Shown here: in pieces, positions 1 through 12,817 of the stretch
Layout: each line of letters begins with the position of its first letter
Position numbering within the stretch: position 1 is the stretch's first letter
Source: Kuschelorhynchus macadamiae
Lineage: Eukaryota; Arthropoda; Insecta; Coleoptera; Curculionidae
DNA length: 64,000 nt
Assembly: GCA_030620095.1 (NCBI GenBank)
Contig: JAUTXW010000560.1
Location: 154,009-218,008, forward strand
Direction of reading: 5' to 3'
Notes under the pieces: model-generated
Told to the model about the DNA's origin: nothing
The model's input: the letters and a program-made list of their open reading frames with translations, nothing else
Databases searched by the model: none
Position numbers and translations under genes: made by a program

Positions 1-1440
1 TTTTCAATGTGGAATAAAATATTATTTTTTACTCTTTAGTGTTTTTTTTGAAGTAGATATTGTGAAGTAACTCGCCAGAAGCGAATCCCATACCCTGTGT
101 CTGTGAAGTCAAAGCCAAACTTATTCTTAATTACCAAAATATATTAATGTAACGAGTGTTTTGTTTTACTATCTCTATTCGCTTGGTGACTAAAATTTTC
201 CAGATGGAATATAATATTATTTTCCAATTTTAGGTGCATTTTTTGAAGTCAGTTTAATTTTTATACATCTTTTATTTCATCCTTTTTAGTTCTATTTATA
301 TGAGTTTTATTTTAAAAGTCATATTTAATAAATAACCATAGAATATCTATGTAAATTCCTGATAAAATGGTGAACGTCATACTTTTTTACAATATGCTAG
401 CTGTGGGACCACTCGAGCAATATCTGGAATATTCTCTGAAAAGTTCATCCAAATTGTTGAAACCATCGCAGAGTAATCGTTGTACATACATAAAAAAATG
501 CATAGGGTGAAATTGATAACCTCCTTTTTTGAAGTCTGTTAAAAATTGCATTAATATTTGTGACACGGCCAGCTAAACAAAATAAAGGAAATGCCTGTAG
601 ATCCACCATTTTTTGTCCAATTGTAAATATTTAAAAACTGACATTCATAGAATTTAAAGTTTTATCGGAATATAAAAATGCATAGATGGCACAACTTCTG
701 ATATATTTATAACATACTTCCACAAATAAGCATTTAGTTTGATCATTTTTTTTGGAATTATATGGGATCATTATTTAAATATATGTAGTTTTTTTTTTCG
801 TTTTCTTTTTAAAATTCAAATAGCATAAGTTCACCAGTGATTATTTTTCTAAATAGTGCCATATCTATTTCATTCATTTTTTTTTTTTTTAATAAGTGTG
901 TTAATGTTTTTGAAAGTAATTAGAGATTTTCTTTATTTTTAGTATGCCCAAGGATGACCATTATGTAATAAGATCACCAACAAGATGGAAGCTCTAGAAA
1001 GTAAGAAAATGATATCTTGGACTGTGTCATTGGTTAAAATCTGGCCTTCTTACCAACTATACCGATTCAGTTATTGCCAGGGGTGAGGCATGTGAAAACA
1101 ACCCCTTTGTGAGTTGAGAAAACCGATTACATCATAAGAAGATAACATTTACTGTAATGTGTTTTAAATAAAATTTATTAATCTTAGGTTAGGTTAATCT
1201 TAGGTTTAGATTTATTCTGAAAACAAGCTATATAAGGACTTATTCACCATTTTGTGAAGTAGGTTTTTATTTATGCCATTACAATGTGTCTTGACTTATT
1301 TATGAATAGACTTTTACTTCTTAAAACTTTTTATTGCTTTATTTCCTAGCTGTAATAGTACACTCAAATAATCTATGCTAATTTAATTAAAATTTGGATG
1401 ATTAATTGATGTAATTGAATAAATTAGTTTTCTTCACATT
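1..1440. other. AT-rich intergenic DNA with an imperfect direct repeat
   Basis: No supportable gene. An imperfect direct repeat of about 62 bp is seen at 1-62 and 196-258; both copies run from a TTTTC start through a GGAATA..ATATTATTTT core to TTTTTTGAAGT. A third, shorter match to the TTTTTTGAAGT end lies near 527. The rest is low-complexity AT-rich DNA. Confidence 0.5.
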
Positions 1441-2000
1441 AAGAGTCAGTTTAAAATGATCCAAAAACCATTTAACCTTATTCATGTCCTTAATTAATAA
1501 ATCCTAAACTTCTTCCTGTGTATTACTGGGGAAAATCAAAATAAAGTCATCAGCATAGGCTGGCTCAAAGCTCCTCCTACTTTAACATAATCAGATACAT
1601 TTTAAAAACATTTAACACAGATCCTCCACATCATATAGCTATGCACAATGTCCAGTAGCATAGCCTGAGGGATTGTGTCAAATGCCTCACAAAAATTAGA
1701 AACTTACACAGATGTATAACTTTTACAAATATTTGTGACTAAATACACAAAATGATTTAAAATATAGCTATTATTATTACATCCAGGGTTAGGCTTACTC
1801 CAGACTGGACTCAGAAAAAAATCATACAGTCTCTACATAAACTTAATTAAAGTTATCATAGGAAAAATACAGGTATCTGTATTTTAAAAACAAGACAATG
1901 TATCTTGTTAATCTTTTCAGAATTTGAAAGCTTGCTTCTTTAGCTTTAAGAAGCCAGTTATTTTGATTACTTCTTCAATTCATTAAAAATAGTTCGTTCA
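1440..2000 (-). pseudogene. LINE reverse transcriptase remnant
   Basis: Read on the minus strand this stretch gives broken reverse-transcriptase sequence. A palm-A-like segment (FCEAFDTIPQAMLLD, about 1650-1700) is followed by the catalytic YADD box (AYADDFILIFPS, about 1530-1570) and then a QEEV..DLLIKDMNKV-type segment near 1480. Upstream on the same strand, near 1780-1890, is NPGCNN-like RT sequence. Stops and frameshifts interrupt every frame, and no ORF1, endonuclease or 3' tail was recognised. It is a dead non-LTR retrotransposon fragment; the clade is not determined. Confidence 0.6.
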
Positions 2001-4379
2001 CATCTTAAATCTAGCTTCAAAAACCACCACCATATTTAGTCAAAAAGAGGGGTAGCAGTAATTCATTTCTTATGAAATTTGTAGTCAGACTTAAATTATT
2101 CATATTGTAAAAAAGTGATGTGAGTTGTAGCATTTTAATCAAAACCAATGCAATCTAAGCTTCAAAAATGATCATAGGAGATTAAATATCAGTATTTTTT
2201 TATTGTAAGGGTAAAAAACTCACTAAATTATATGTAGCTTCATTACGCAATGCAAAAAAAATTAAAGAAATATGGATCCCTAAAACATCTGTTTTTGTAT
2301 AATTAATAATTATGGTCACTTTAGCTATATATCTTTAATTAATATACAAAATATGTAATACACTTTAAAAAATTTATTCAACATGGAATTAAAAATAAAG
2401 TTGACACTACATTTATCATATGGTGCATCTTTTTTATTTCTCAAACTACACACTTTCTCAGCAACATATTTAGTAAATTTATCCACTTTATGTGATAAGC
2501 ATATTTAGTAAATTTAAAGGTGCAGAATTTGAAGCTTCCATATAACAAAGAGGCCCAATTATTACATTGATGGAATGGGCTATAACTGGGGCTATATGAC
2601 ACTCAGATCAATACCCGTAACTAAAGTCTTTTCTTTCTTCCTATGCAAACAGGGCAACAAAGAGTACTCAAGTATGACATATAATATCTGCAATGCACAT
2701 ACATATGAGCAGAACTAACTTCCTAAGCCTTGTCTACGATACCTATATCAAACATCAAGACTTGCATTGGTCCTAAAACAAATTATAATTAATAAAGTAC
2801 CTGCATGAATAACAAGCTTAGGGAAAATCATTAACAATCTTATAAAACACTAATCAATATGTGACTGATAAAAACTGATTTTTAGATAGGTATTTGCTTA
2901 GGATCAGGATAAAAAATGAAACACCAAAAAAACTTAAAAAAAAGTAGAAATTATGTGTCTCAAAAAGCTCACAAAACAAATTAGTTGAAAGATATATATT
3001 CAAGCTTAAAGGCTTTTGTGGATTTTTATATGGTCTTTTGTTTTATCTTTAGGTAGGGAACAACATCAACATCAACAAATAAGACTATCTGAGTGTAAAA
3101 ATTGAAATGGTTGCAACTTTATACCATATTCACACTATTCTAAAATAAACATACCCAGTTTAAAAGTAGAAGGTTTAAAATCATCTCGATGCAAACAAGC
3201 AATAACCTCTTCCTGGGCTTTCCAACATTTTTTTTTTTCAATATTCAATCTTCATTATTCCATTAAATAGAAATTATCTTGTGATAAACAAATGCTTTAT
3301 AATAAACAAAAAAAAACAATAAAAATATTTTCACTTCAAAGTTAGAATACAGGGATATACGCTAACATCATTTTTTCATGGTGTAGTTTTGATTAAAAAT
3401 GAATAAACAAACAATATATTTATTTTTATCAATAAAACTTGACAACACAGGAGGCCCATTTAAAGAATTTTTAGCCAGTAGCGTAGCTCGCCAATTCGCT
3501 ATTTAAAGTGTCGGGCTAGTGCCGCATTCCACACATTCCAATCTGTCGGGATTTCGACTGTTAGGGCCAGTGAAGTTTCGGTCCACTAACTGTTTGGGCC
3601 GATGTAGTTTAGGGGAAAATACGCACTACCCTTGGAAAACCATAACGAAACTCATTATTATTACATACTTATTGCATAAACTGTTTGAACAACAAATATG
3701 TAGATTAAAAAGTTATTTATTTATTTATTATTTACAAAAATAAAACAAAAGTAAAATTTTTACTATCGTAATTCACTCGTTAATGTATATGTAGTAAGTA
3801 CCTATGCAAACTAGGTATAATATTATAATTATTAATTTGTACCCGAATTAACTGCTTCCCTTTAACTTGGCATTAATGGCATCTTTCAAAATTAATAGAT
3901 ATACCTACGTTGTTTTTTATTGTTTTTATTAGTATAAGATATTAATTGTTTTCTATTATGTATTAATGTCGATTAATGTATTGATTAATTATTAAGTACC
4001 TAGGTATATTAGGTGCGACAGTAGGAGAATTAAGTACCTACCTATTTTTTTTTATAGGACAATGTTTGGCAACACCGAACATTTTGGTTTTGATTTATGG
4101 CCTTGAAAATTCCTTGCAATTCCTCGCAATTCTTTTGCGCATGTACACTAAAATCCCTAGGTGATTTCCCCTCGCAATAAATAATTAGTATTTTTTAGTC
4201 TATACTCTATGTAGGGGAACTTAGTATAGTGGCGTGTCTGCGAACATAGTCAAACTTTTACCAGAGTTCATGACGAGCTTCAAAACGTGAAATTTTTCAC
4301 TATATTTTTAATAATCCCTTTATCTTTAGGGAAATATATTCACCAGTAAAATTAATAGTAAATGAATTTGTTTCATTCA
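2001..4379. other. Intergenic DNA without recognised genes
   Basis: No coding region is supported. The 74-codon frame at 3519-3743 has no recognisable domain. 3480-3640 is locally less AT-rich than its surroundings and may be part of an unidentified repeat. The remainder is AT-rich with short tandem runs. Confidence 0.4.
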
Positions 4380-4912
4380 ATTGTCTGGTATCTAAGTATT
4401 GATTGCAATGGACAATATATATTATTATTATTCTAGAATGTTCTAGATTTTTCGTTTTAACCTAATAAAGATTTAACAATGAGGAACTATTTAGGTCCGA
4501 TTGATCTTTTAATAATTTATTGTTATTTTATTGTTTGTTTATTTCCATATTGTCAAGTAAATTAAGTTTTTTTCGTTCTACCTGTAAAATTTCAGAGTTC
4601 TCAACAAAAGTATGGTTTTCGTGTATTAAATGTTTACAATAATTGAAATTTTGCTTTATGTCACTAAATTTATGTTCATTAATTCTTTTTTAACACGTTC
4701 TGCCTGTTTGTCTAATATAAAATTTTGAAAAGGTTCCACAATTGAACTTGTAAACACCGGATATATTCTGTTATTTGGTTTTCGTCTTATTGTTTCTGAT
4801 ATATCTATCAAGGCTGATTTTAGTCCTAAAAACAACAGTTTTTACTTTTATTTTTTAAAACTTAGTAACATTTGATGTTATTTTTCCTATATAAAAGAAA
4901 GTATGAAATTGA
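4380..4912 (-). mobile_element. Penelope-like element, 3' (GIY-YIG) part, host of a nested insertion
   Basis: On the minus strand this is the endonuclease end of a Penelope-like element. Its reverse complement is closely similar to the plus-strand copy at 8790-9300, including the CCGGTGTTTACA segment that encodes the start of the GIY-YIG domain (V-Y-x-S-N-C/V-x-x-C..F-Y-I-G/R-Q-T-G). It continues the minus-strand element at 7059-8080. The two halves are separated by another Penelope-like element inserted at 4913-7058 and flanked by matching 12-mers (GTATGAAATTGA at 4901 and GTACGAAATTGA at 7059). Frames are broken. Confidence 0.7.
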
Positions 4913-7058
4913 TCATTTCTTGTTTTTAGTGACCTAGAGTATAATGAGGGTAGGGTTGGTTGGGTTAGGTCAACAACATATAAAGGTAACTTACAGTCAT
5001 CATGGATAAGTTAGATTATAATGAACAAAGTAAGAAATTATTATCTGATACATTTACTTATCAACTCTTTGATAAAGACCCAACAATTTTAATACAAAAA
5101 ATAGAGAGACTTACTAATATCGGTTTCTCGGTTTTTTCACAACTAAAGAGGGAAAGAAAATAAATAGCACAACAGAGTTTTTCCTAAATTTTATTTTCAA
5201 CCAAAAGTATACAAAAAAATACTCCTCTCAGACCCATAGTAAGTTTTGTTGGTTCCCTCACATACAAGTTGACCAAGTATTCTTTTAATTGTCTTAATTA
5301 TGCTTTTGAAAAAGACCAATATTACACAAAAAACTCGTTCGAAATTGTTTCGTTTACTCAGAATTTTCAGATTTCCCCTAATCATACTTTAGTATCTCTT
5401 GATGTAATTCACAAACATTCCAACCGATTTAGCAATTGAAATAATTGAACAAAAATAGAATAAAACCCAAGATAATTGTAAATTAACGGAAAATGAATGT
5501 AAAGGCCTTTTAAAATTTATTTTTGACAGCAGTTATTTTAATTTTAACGATACATTTTATAAACAAGTATATGGCCTCTGGCCTAGGAATGGGAAATTGT
5601 TTATCGCCAGTCTGTTGAGACATTATGTCTAAATTACACTCTACATGTAACTCAAAGTTCCCTTTAAACCACAATTTTTTAAGCGTGACGTAGATGATAT
5701 AATCACTTGTGCACCAGCGGATCAAACTAATATCTTGCTGGATATCTTTAATAGTTTTCACACAAGACTGTAGTTTACAATAGAAAAATAAAAAATAATT
5801 CAATTGCTTTTTTGGGCGTATTACTAATAAGAACTCAAACTAATACGATAATTATTGATTGGTACCACAAGCCAACTTTTTATGAAAAATTCCTCAGTTA
5901 CAATTACACGCATTTCAACAAAAAGTTAATATTATAAATAATTTAAAAATAGAGGTCTTAATCTATCCCTTCCAAACTTTCACAAAAAAATCTGAATGAT
6001 ATAAAAAAGTATCTACTAAAAATAATTACTCTTATAAGATAATTAATAAAAATTTTAATTATAAATAATAATAATTACCAAAACACAGAATAAACAAAAC
6101 GTACAAAAAAAAAGTTTAAAATACCATATATTAAAACCCTTTCGAGGAAGATGAAAAGAGAACTAAGGAGTGATAAAATTAAGATAGCATTTAAAAACGA
6201 AAATTCATTAAAACGACTTTTTTTACAAACAAAAACTACAACACCAAAAGAATTAGAAAGTAACATTATTTATAAATTTCCATGCATGAACTGAAATGGC
6301 GTAAATATATAGGCCCAAACCACGCAGATACTTAAAAATACGACCTATAAAACTTCTTAATGATAAATCAAAAACAGTATTAGCTGAACATTTTCGAAGT
6401 TTTCAACACCCTTTTAACTTTTAAAGAAACTAGCCTTGTTAACAGGCAGATTCATTTGAAAAAAAGGTTATTAAGTGAAATGGTTCAAATTAAAAAGCAT
6501 AAAACTAGCATAAATAAAAACAAGATATTGAAAAATTAAGTCTGTCCTATCTCACTCTAAATAATACCTGGTATATTATATTGGATATTAACATTTAATA
6601 TTAGTTGATTAGCCCTAAAATAAATATAGTAATTTTTTGTTTTTTTTTTTAATTCTCTTTGATAAGAAATGAATTTTTACAGATATTCGGTATTTAATAC
6701 CATATCAACATTAAAAACAAATGTGTTCTCCTGAAATAATTCCTGTCTTGTCCCATAACGTTCTATGTTTCTAAAATTAATGTACAACAGATGATCTCAC
6801 TTGTTCTGTGAGTAATACTAATAATAATTTATATTAAAAAAAAAGAAAATTTTAAGATATTTTAACTGCTGTGTTTTTGTTGTTATATTTTGTATAGTTT
6901 TGGTAATTGTTGTACTTTTATTTACTTTGCTTATTAACCTAAGTATTTTTAGTGCCCTGAAGGTCTAATATAGGCCGAAACTTTGAGAATTAAACTGATT
7001 TAGATCTTCAAAGTCTATAACTTTGTTGTTGGCCTAGTCCCACCAACCCTACCACTCA
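4913..7058 (+). mobile_element. Penelope-like retroelement (RT + GIY-YIG), nested insertion, decayed
   Basis: This plus-strand retroelement is interrupted by stops and frameshifts. From about 4995 the translation starts MDKLDYNEQSKKLL. Next come RT landmarks: RPIVSFVGSLTYKL (about 5230), NHTLVSLDV, the motif-A region (about 5385), a GLPMGSPLSP-like region (about 5570, damaged) and a YVDDIITCAP-like palm-C region (about 5690-5715). The C-terminus near 6270-6330 resembles a GIY-YIG endonuclease (IYKFPCMN..NGV-I). These families copy RNA into DNA at a nicked target. The ends at 4939-4980 and 7020-7058 are inverted relatives of each other (about 80% by eye), and the flanks carry a near-identical 12-bp target duplication. 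Confidence 0.7.
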
Positions 7059-7390
7059 GTACGAAATTGAGTGTTTTCTTTGAACTTATTAATTAGTAGG
7101 ATAAACTAACTGTAATGTTTTTTTTATAGTTTCTTTTTTACTTGTTTGTCTATGAGAACTTCATGATAACCGTTATTAACAGCCATTTGTTTTATTATAT
7201 TTAACTCTTTATTGCTTAGCTACCACTCAGTCTGAAATTCAGTTTTTTCTATGAACTTATTAGTTAGTAGGATAAAGTAACCGAAATGCTTTTTTATATT
7301 GTTTCTTTTTTACTATTTTGCTTATGAGATTTTCATGATAACCGTTATTAACAGCATTTGTTTTATTATATTTAACACTTTATTGCTTAG
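7049..7390. repeat. Tandem duplication (~171 bp x 2) inside the minus-strand Penelope-like element
   Basis: The segment from TACCACTCAG (7049) to TTTATTGCTTAG (about 7219) is repeated almost intact from about 7219 to 7390. Shared blocks include ATGATAACCGTTATTAACAG and GTTTTATTATATTTAAC. It lies in the region coding for the RT-endonuclease linker. Confidence 0.75.
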
Positions 7391-8080
7391 AGGTACGTTG
7401 TTCAATCTGTGAACAGAACAATTATAAGCTGATATTTTATGTGCAAAAGGATGATTAGAAATATTGTGTTTTGTAATGTCTGTCTGAGATGGCTTATGAA
7501 AAATATGAAACTCATATTTATGATTCCTAAAAGTTACTATTAAGTCTAAGAAATTAATTTCTTTATTATTTTTTAATTCAACTGTAAAATTTATATGTTT
7601 GTATAGATTATTTATATAATCTAAAAATTATTTCAATTGTCTGCAGTACCAGTAAAAAATGCTTAATATATCATGAATATACCTATACCAATCTATGAAT
7701 TTTTTTCTTAGGGGATATTCATGAATTTTAGTTTCTTAATGGTCCATAAATATCTCGGCTAAAATTGGATTTATAGGGTTTCCCATTATTAAACCTTCCT
7801 TACTTATATACATAGCCTCGTTAAATTAAAAATAATTTTGATTCAAACTGGTCGACAAGGCCTCTAAGATATCCTGTGTATAAACTGGATTAACGTTATT
7901 TTTTGTAAGAAGTTCTTGAACTAATATCAATAACATCAGATGACGGTATGCTTTTTACGAAATAATTTTTGAACATCAAAGGATATCAATTTAGCGTTAC
8001 CTGGAATAGTCAAGTTAAGTAATTTTAAATACAGTATAAAAAATAGCTTTCAATTAATAAGTAAAATCAATAAGTTAATT
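7059..8080 (-). mobile_element. Penelope-like element, RT part (minus strand)
   Basis: On the minus strand this holds the RT half of the element whose GIY-YIG end is at 4380-4912. Readable pieces are an ISFDVQKLF motif-A region (about 7960-7990), the segment read as ..GNPINPILAEIFMDH (about 7740-7790) and a Y-V-D-D-like block near 7690. Stops are frequent. The copy is an inverted duplicate of the plus-strand fragment at 8145-9300, head to head about a centre near 8080-8140. Confidence 0.65.
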
Positions 8081-8144
8081 CTTCCAAGTAATGCCATACT
8101 GATATCCTAATTCATTCCCGAGTATACCACCATTTGATATACTA

Positions 8145-9330
8145 TTAGCTAAAGAACTTCTTACAAAAAAATAATGTTAATCCAATTTATAAACAGCATA
8201 TCTTAGAGGCCTTGTCTTTGTTGGCTTTGTATATAAGTAAGAAAGGTAATAATGGGAAACTCTTTAAGTTCAGTTTTAGCCGAGATATTTATGGACCATT
8301 TAGTAAAATTCATGAATACAGCCTGGGTAAAAATTTAATTTTTTGGTATAGGTATGTTGATGATATATTAGCATGTTGTACTAGTACTGTCAGACAATTA
8401 AAATAATTCTTAGACCATATAAATAATCTACACAAAAATATAAATTTTACAGTTGAATTAGAATATAATAAAGAAATTAATTTCCTAGACTTAACAATAA
8501 CTATTAAGAATAATAAACACGAGTTTCAAATTTTCGTTAACCATCTCATGTAGACATTACAATACACAAAATATCAGCATATAATGGTTTTGTACATAGA
8601 ATGATAAACATACTTCTAAGCAATGAAAGTTTTACTAAAGAGTTAAATGTAATAAAACAAATAGCGGTTAATAACGAATAAATCTTACAGACAAAATAGG
8701 AAAAAAGAAACAATATAAAAAAACATTGCAGTAAGTTTATCCTACTAATAAGTTCAAAGAAAACATACTCAATTTCATACTTTCACTTAAACAAGAAAAA
8801 TAACATCAAATGTTGTTGAGCTTTTTAAAACTGTTGCTTTTAGGCCTATATATCAAAAACAATGAGACGGAATCTAAAAAACAGAAGAAATCCGGTGTTT
8901 ACAGGTCAAATTGTCGAACCTGTTCAAAATTTTATATTGGACAAACAGGGAGAACGATAAAAAAATTAATGAGCATAAATTTAGTTACAAAAAGCATACA
9001 GATAATTAATTAAATAAATTACTCTAAACATTTAATTTAAGTAAACCATACTTTCAATGAGAACATTGAAATTTTACATGTTGAATGAAAAAGTAAAAAA
9101 CCTAATTTACTTAAAAGTATAGACATAAACAAACATACAAAAATGACAACACATACATATATACATCCATACATGCAACACAAACAGATAAAAGTGACAA
9201 CACATTATTAAACGATCAATTGGAGCTAAATAGTCCCCCATTGTTAAATCTTTGTTAGGCTATAACGAAAAATCCAGTACATTTTACCTAAATAATATCC
9301 GCAAATTTTAAACAAGTGTTTTCGTTTACT
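8145..9330 (+). mobile_element. Penelope-like element fragment (RT palm + GIY-YIG)
   Basis: A 64-codon open stretch at 8212-8406 contains FSRDIYGPFSKIHEYS followed by WYRYVDDILACC, the catalytic YVDD of RT. A second open stretch at 8810-9013 contains YRSNCRTCSKFYIGQTGRT, the signature of a GIY-YIG nuclease with its preceding zinc-type cysteines. The order RT then GIY-YIG is the hallmark of Penelope-like elements. The fragment is broken by stops (for example just after 8406) and lacks the N-terminal RT region. It forms a head-to-head inverted repeat with 7059-8080. Confidence 0.75.
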
Positions 9331-10089
9331 TGGTTAAAGCGGATTTCTGTCAAATAACGACTAGGTCTGTTCAATATATTCCGGAGTGTTCAATGATTGC
9401 ATTAGTTTTGCAAATCCTTCTAAATACAAAAGGTCGGTGTATAGTATTACGAGCGGTGTTCTTGTGGCTTGGAAATTCGGATATTTTAATGTCATTCAAA
9501 AAAAGTGTTCCCGACAATGAAGTGTCCAGTTTTTTGTTTAATGTTTAAGTTTAGTTGCATAAAGAATGCAAAAAAATACCTTGACAGTACTAAGTATAGT
9601 CTTAGGTAGGATTTGGTCTCGCGGAAAGCAATTAGCCTATTCTTACAAAATACAAGATAAAGCCGCTTAAAGGAACTTACCAAAATCTGGGGATGATACA
9701 ACGTATTTTCTAACTAAAGATGGAACAAGCCATTTCCTTCCAAAGAGAAATGTCACTTAACTTCATTTTGTGAAGATGTTTCCTTATCTGATAGTATAAA
9801 GTCATTATTCCTGTTGCAGATCTCAGGTTTTTCCTTGTTTCTGCCGTATCCTTGGAGTGTTTAGGTCCTCCCTGATAAATTAGTAGCTGTTAGTTCAATC
9901 TCATAACTTTTAGTTTTTGTTTTCTTTAGTGTTTTGTATCATTCCTCTAACTGAAAATGTTAAGGAGCTTAGTCCAAACATTTTCAGACTAGCAGAGGTC
10001 ATGGAGAGCACAAAAATATCATTCATGTTTTGCAGTTGTTCAACTTCAATATAATTTATTTTAATTACAGGAGTACGTACAAATTTATT
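9331..10089. other. Intergenic DNA, nothing recognised
   Basis: No protein family, RNA gene or clear repeat structure was recognised. Short frames at 9330-9548 and 9492-9701 overlap on opposite strands and have no domain features. Confidence 0.4.
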
Positions 10090-11040
10090 TTTTTTGTTAA
10101 AGGATACATTTAGTTTTTGTTACATTAATTTTTAATTTGTTGTATAATAGCCGATCTGAATAGAGTTTTAAGTCCGTATTTACTATATTTTCTAGTTGTT
10201 CAGCATCTTCCGAGCTGTAAAGCAATACAGTATCGTCAGCAAACGTGTAATATTGTGGTTTCAGTCCAGAAACCTTCAAGCTCAGGACATACAAGGTGTA
10301 TAGCAATGGCCCCAAGACTCATCCTTGGGACACACCGCACTCATAAGATCTAATTTCACTAACCAATTCAATAATCTCTCAATTTATAGAATACCCCTTT
10401 AATTTATACAATAGTGTGTTAAAATGCACTACGTCGAATGCCTTTTTAAGGCCAAAGAACACAGCTACAACTATTTTCCCATTATCTAACTCAGTTGCTA
10501 CTTTATTAACTAAATCTATAGTTGCACTCGGTGTTGAACTGTTTTTAATAAATCTTCTGATAATCATCTGTAGGAATAAATGTTTCAATAAAACTTCAAT
10601 AACACTTCTATTTTTAAATATTTTTTTCGATAATTTAAGAGAAAGCACTAATCACACTAATATAACTATAGTTATTTCTGTCCTCCTTGTTGCCTGATTT
10701 AAAAATAAGACTTATTCTAGTAATTGCTAGTTCGACAGGGAAGTTACCAGTGGACAGGATGGCATTTATCAGCATTACCAATATGGGAATCACAATCTAT
10801 TAAATTTAAAATGTCCAGAACGGTGATTTGATCGTGTCCTGGAGCAGACCTCTTTTTTAGATCCATGATAACATCCCTGATTTCCCAATCATCAATCGGA
10901 CTATTATATAAAGTGTTTTCACAAAGCACTTCAGTAAAAATATTACTATATTGTGTGTCTAGTGCTTGAATTTCATTATCCAATTCCTGGACAATATCTT
11001 TTCTTATTAATGAAAAATGCTCATTTAGTCGGTTGACTAT
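10090..11040 (-). pseudogene. Jockey/CR1-like LINE reverse transcriptase remnant
   Basis: Three minus-strand open stretches give consecutive RT segments. 10983-10744 has NSPIDDWEIRDVIMDLKKRS then APGHDQIT (RT finger region). 10648-10379 has the palm-A-like FFGLKKAFDVVHFNTLLYKL. 10315-10097 has MGPLLYTLYVLSL then FADDTVLLYSS, the catalytic xADD box. The order on the minus strand is correct for a non-LTR RT. The stretches are in different frames with gaps, and no endonuclease or ORF1 is visible. Confidence 0.75.
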
Positions 11041-12475
11041 ATATAATATAAAGTATAATTTATATTATTAATACTAAGGCAACCTATTTCATTATGAGAA
11101 TTTTTATTTTTTATTATATTGGTGACAACACGCCACTGTGTTTATGTTACTACCTGTATTCTCCCACTTATTTCTAAAATGTATATTTTTTAATGTCTTA
11201 ACTCTATTACTTACTCTATTTTTTCAAAGCCTTAAAATCACTCATCTACTTTTGGTCCGGATTTTGACACAATTTTTTAGATGCCTTATCACGTAACTGG
11301 AACGCCCTACCACTGAGCTACCAAGCTTCACAACGAAAATTTAACGAACCATGTTTAAAGTCCGCCAAAATAAACGTATGTCTATATATTATATATTCCT
11401 AAACGGTCGCAAGATACTTTATTATTGGCCAATATGTCACGTGACCTAATCTGGGATTTTGATTGGCGGTACAGATGTCGGGGAACCAAATAAAGCCAGT
11501 AAGGTTTCCATTACACAAGTCCACTTGAAAATGAAATCTTGCTATTATTACCTCCTTTAACAAGATGGCAAGCAATGGGGAGGCGTTGTACTTTGTACTG
11601 CATGGGCAGGGTTAGGTAAATATTGCAGAGATCTTTTTGTGACATTTGTGGCAACACAAAATGAACACGTCATAAACTCATGAGGGAACACCTGACGTGT
11701 AGCAAATGACCTGATTCGCTCTTTCGTTACAAAATTTGACTAGCTGACAGACAGGTGAGCAGTACATAATAATTGCGCAGAGTATTTTTTAATTAACATT
11801 TTAAAGTGAATTTGTTGTTTCACATTTCATTTATTTAAAAATAAATATTTGTTTTTATTAAATGATAATAAAAATGTCATTCGGTAAGCTAAAAATATTG
11901 GTCTTTTATAGTTTCCAAGAATCGAATATATTCCATTCCTCGCCAATTTAAACTATGGGCACACTAATGTTGATTTTTGGCTATTTATTTATATCAATTT
12001 GTTACGTTTGCGACCTCTTCACCGCAAATTAAACCAAGTATGATACTAGTTTCAAGTAGGGATGAGGCCGTTACAAATTGTCCATTAGCAATAGTCCATC
12101 ATCAGGGCCGCGTCGTTCATATGTGCAAAGTCGGCGTCAACTCCTAAAGGCGCTGAAGAAGTATTCAAAAGGTGCCTTTCAAATAAGTATAAATAAACGC
12201 CGTTATAGTAAATACAGAAAAAATGGTTTTGACTCAATAAACGCAATAAAACTACCTGGGTCGTTCCCATTGCGTTGACAGGAGCTTGGCGATAAACAAA
12301 CATAAATAGTTGAGAGGGCCGGATTGTAATAATTTCTAGGTATAAAAACTAAAACTTCTGTTGTAGAAATAAAAAGATAATTTGAAATGTTTTCAATGCT
12401 TACCTATAAGAGGTATTTTAAATACATTTTAAAAAAATTAAAGGTCAGTCCTTATTTCTCCCGAGAAGTGTTTAG
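11041..12475. other. Intergenic DNA with one tRNA-like A-box segment
   Basis: No gene is supported. Overlapping short frames on both strands at 12078-12303 lack domain features. On the minus strand at about 11255-11335 the segment TAGCTCAGTGGTAGGGCG matches a pol III A box and a D-arm, with a weak B-box-like GTCAAAATCC about 50 bases downstream. The anticodon and T stems do not pair, so this could be the head of a tRNA-derived SINE rather than a working tRNA. Confidence 0.35.
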
Positions 12476-12817
12476 TTGTATTGGGATATCATTTTATGGA
12501 ATATTATACGTATAAAAGAGCATTATGTGGCGCACGTGAAAGAATATTTATGGTGCTATGTACCGGGTAGTGTTCCGATAAAGAAAAAGCATTTATCTGT
12601 GTATGCTAGGAAAATTGTAAAAGCTGTTTATAGTTTTTTACTTAACAGTAACGCTAGTGCTCCTGCGAGTAAAATATGTGATTTGACTAAGATACGTCTG
12701 ACTGCAGTGAAAAAAATAGTAAATATACCGCTTCCAAGAGTAGGGAACTTGCATACATTTTTATATACAAAAATACTAAAGGTTATAAGGCCACGTGGTT
12801 TTGAAACATATATCTAA
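12476..12817 (+). CDS. Small ORF with helix-turn-helix-like segment, possible transposase remnant
   Basis: A 113-codon open frame. The middle (ARKIVKAVYSFLLNS..KICDLTKIRLTAVKKIVN) has the spacing of an N-terminal HTH of IS630/Tc1-type transposases. It resembles the HTH piece of the element at 44-46 kb (AKKMVLNLIKYY..VAKALRIGIRTVQKIV). No DDE domain follows. The first 30 residues look like translated non-coding DNA. I infer a relic of a transposase N-terminus; an unrelated chance ORF is possible. Confidence 0.3.
   Translation: MYWDIILWNIIRIKEHYVAHVKEYLWCYVPGSVPIKKKHLSVYARKIVKAVYSFLLNSNASAPASKICDLTKIRLTAVKKIVNIPLPRVGNLHTFLYTKILKVIRPRGFETYI

Noticed and set aside
943..997. Possible 3' terminal exon (acceptor TTTATTTTTAG, then ATG..TAG of 17 codons, AATAAA near 1165)
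   Set aside because: Too short to judge, no upstream exon inside the window and no recognisable protein.
6950..6990. Hammerhead ribozyme (CCTGAAGGTC .. GGCCGAAAC)
   Set aside because: CUGANGA is broken at its last position and stems I/III are not convincing; kept only as a degenerate relative of the better copies.
11255..11335. tRNA gene on the minus strand
   Set aside because: Only the D-arm/A box fits; the anticodon, T and acceptor stems do not pair, so at most a tRNA-derived repeat.
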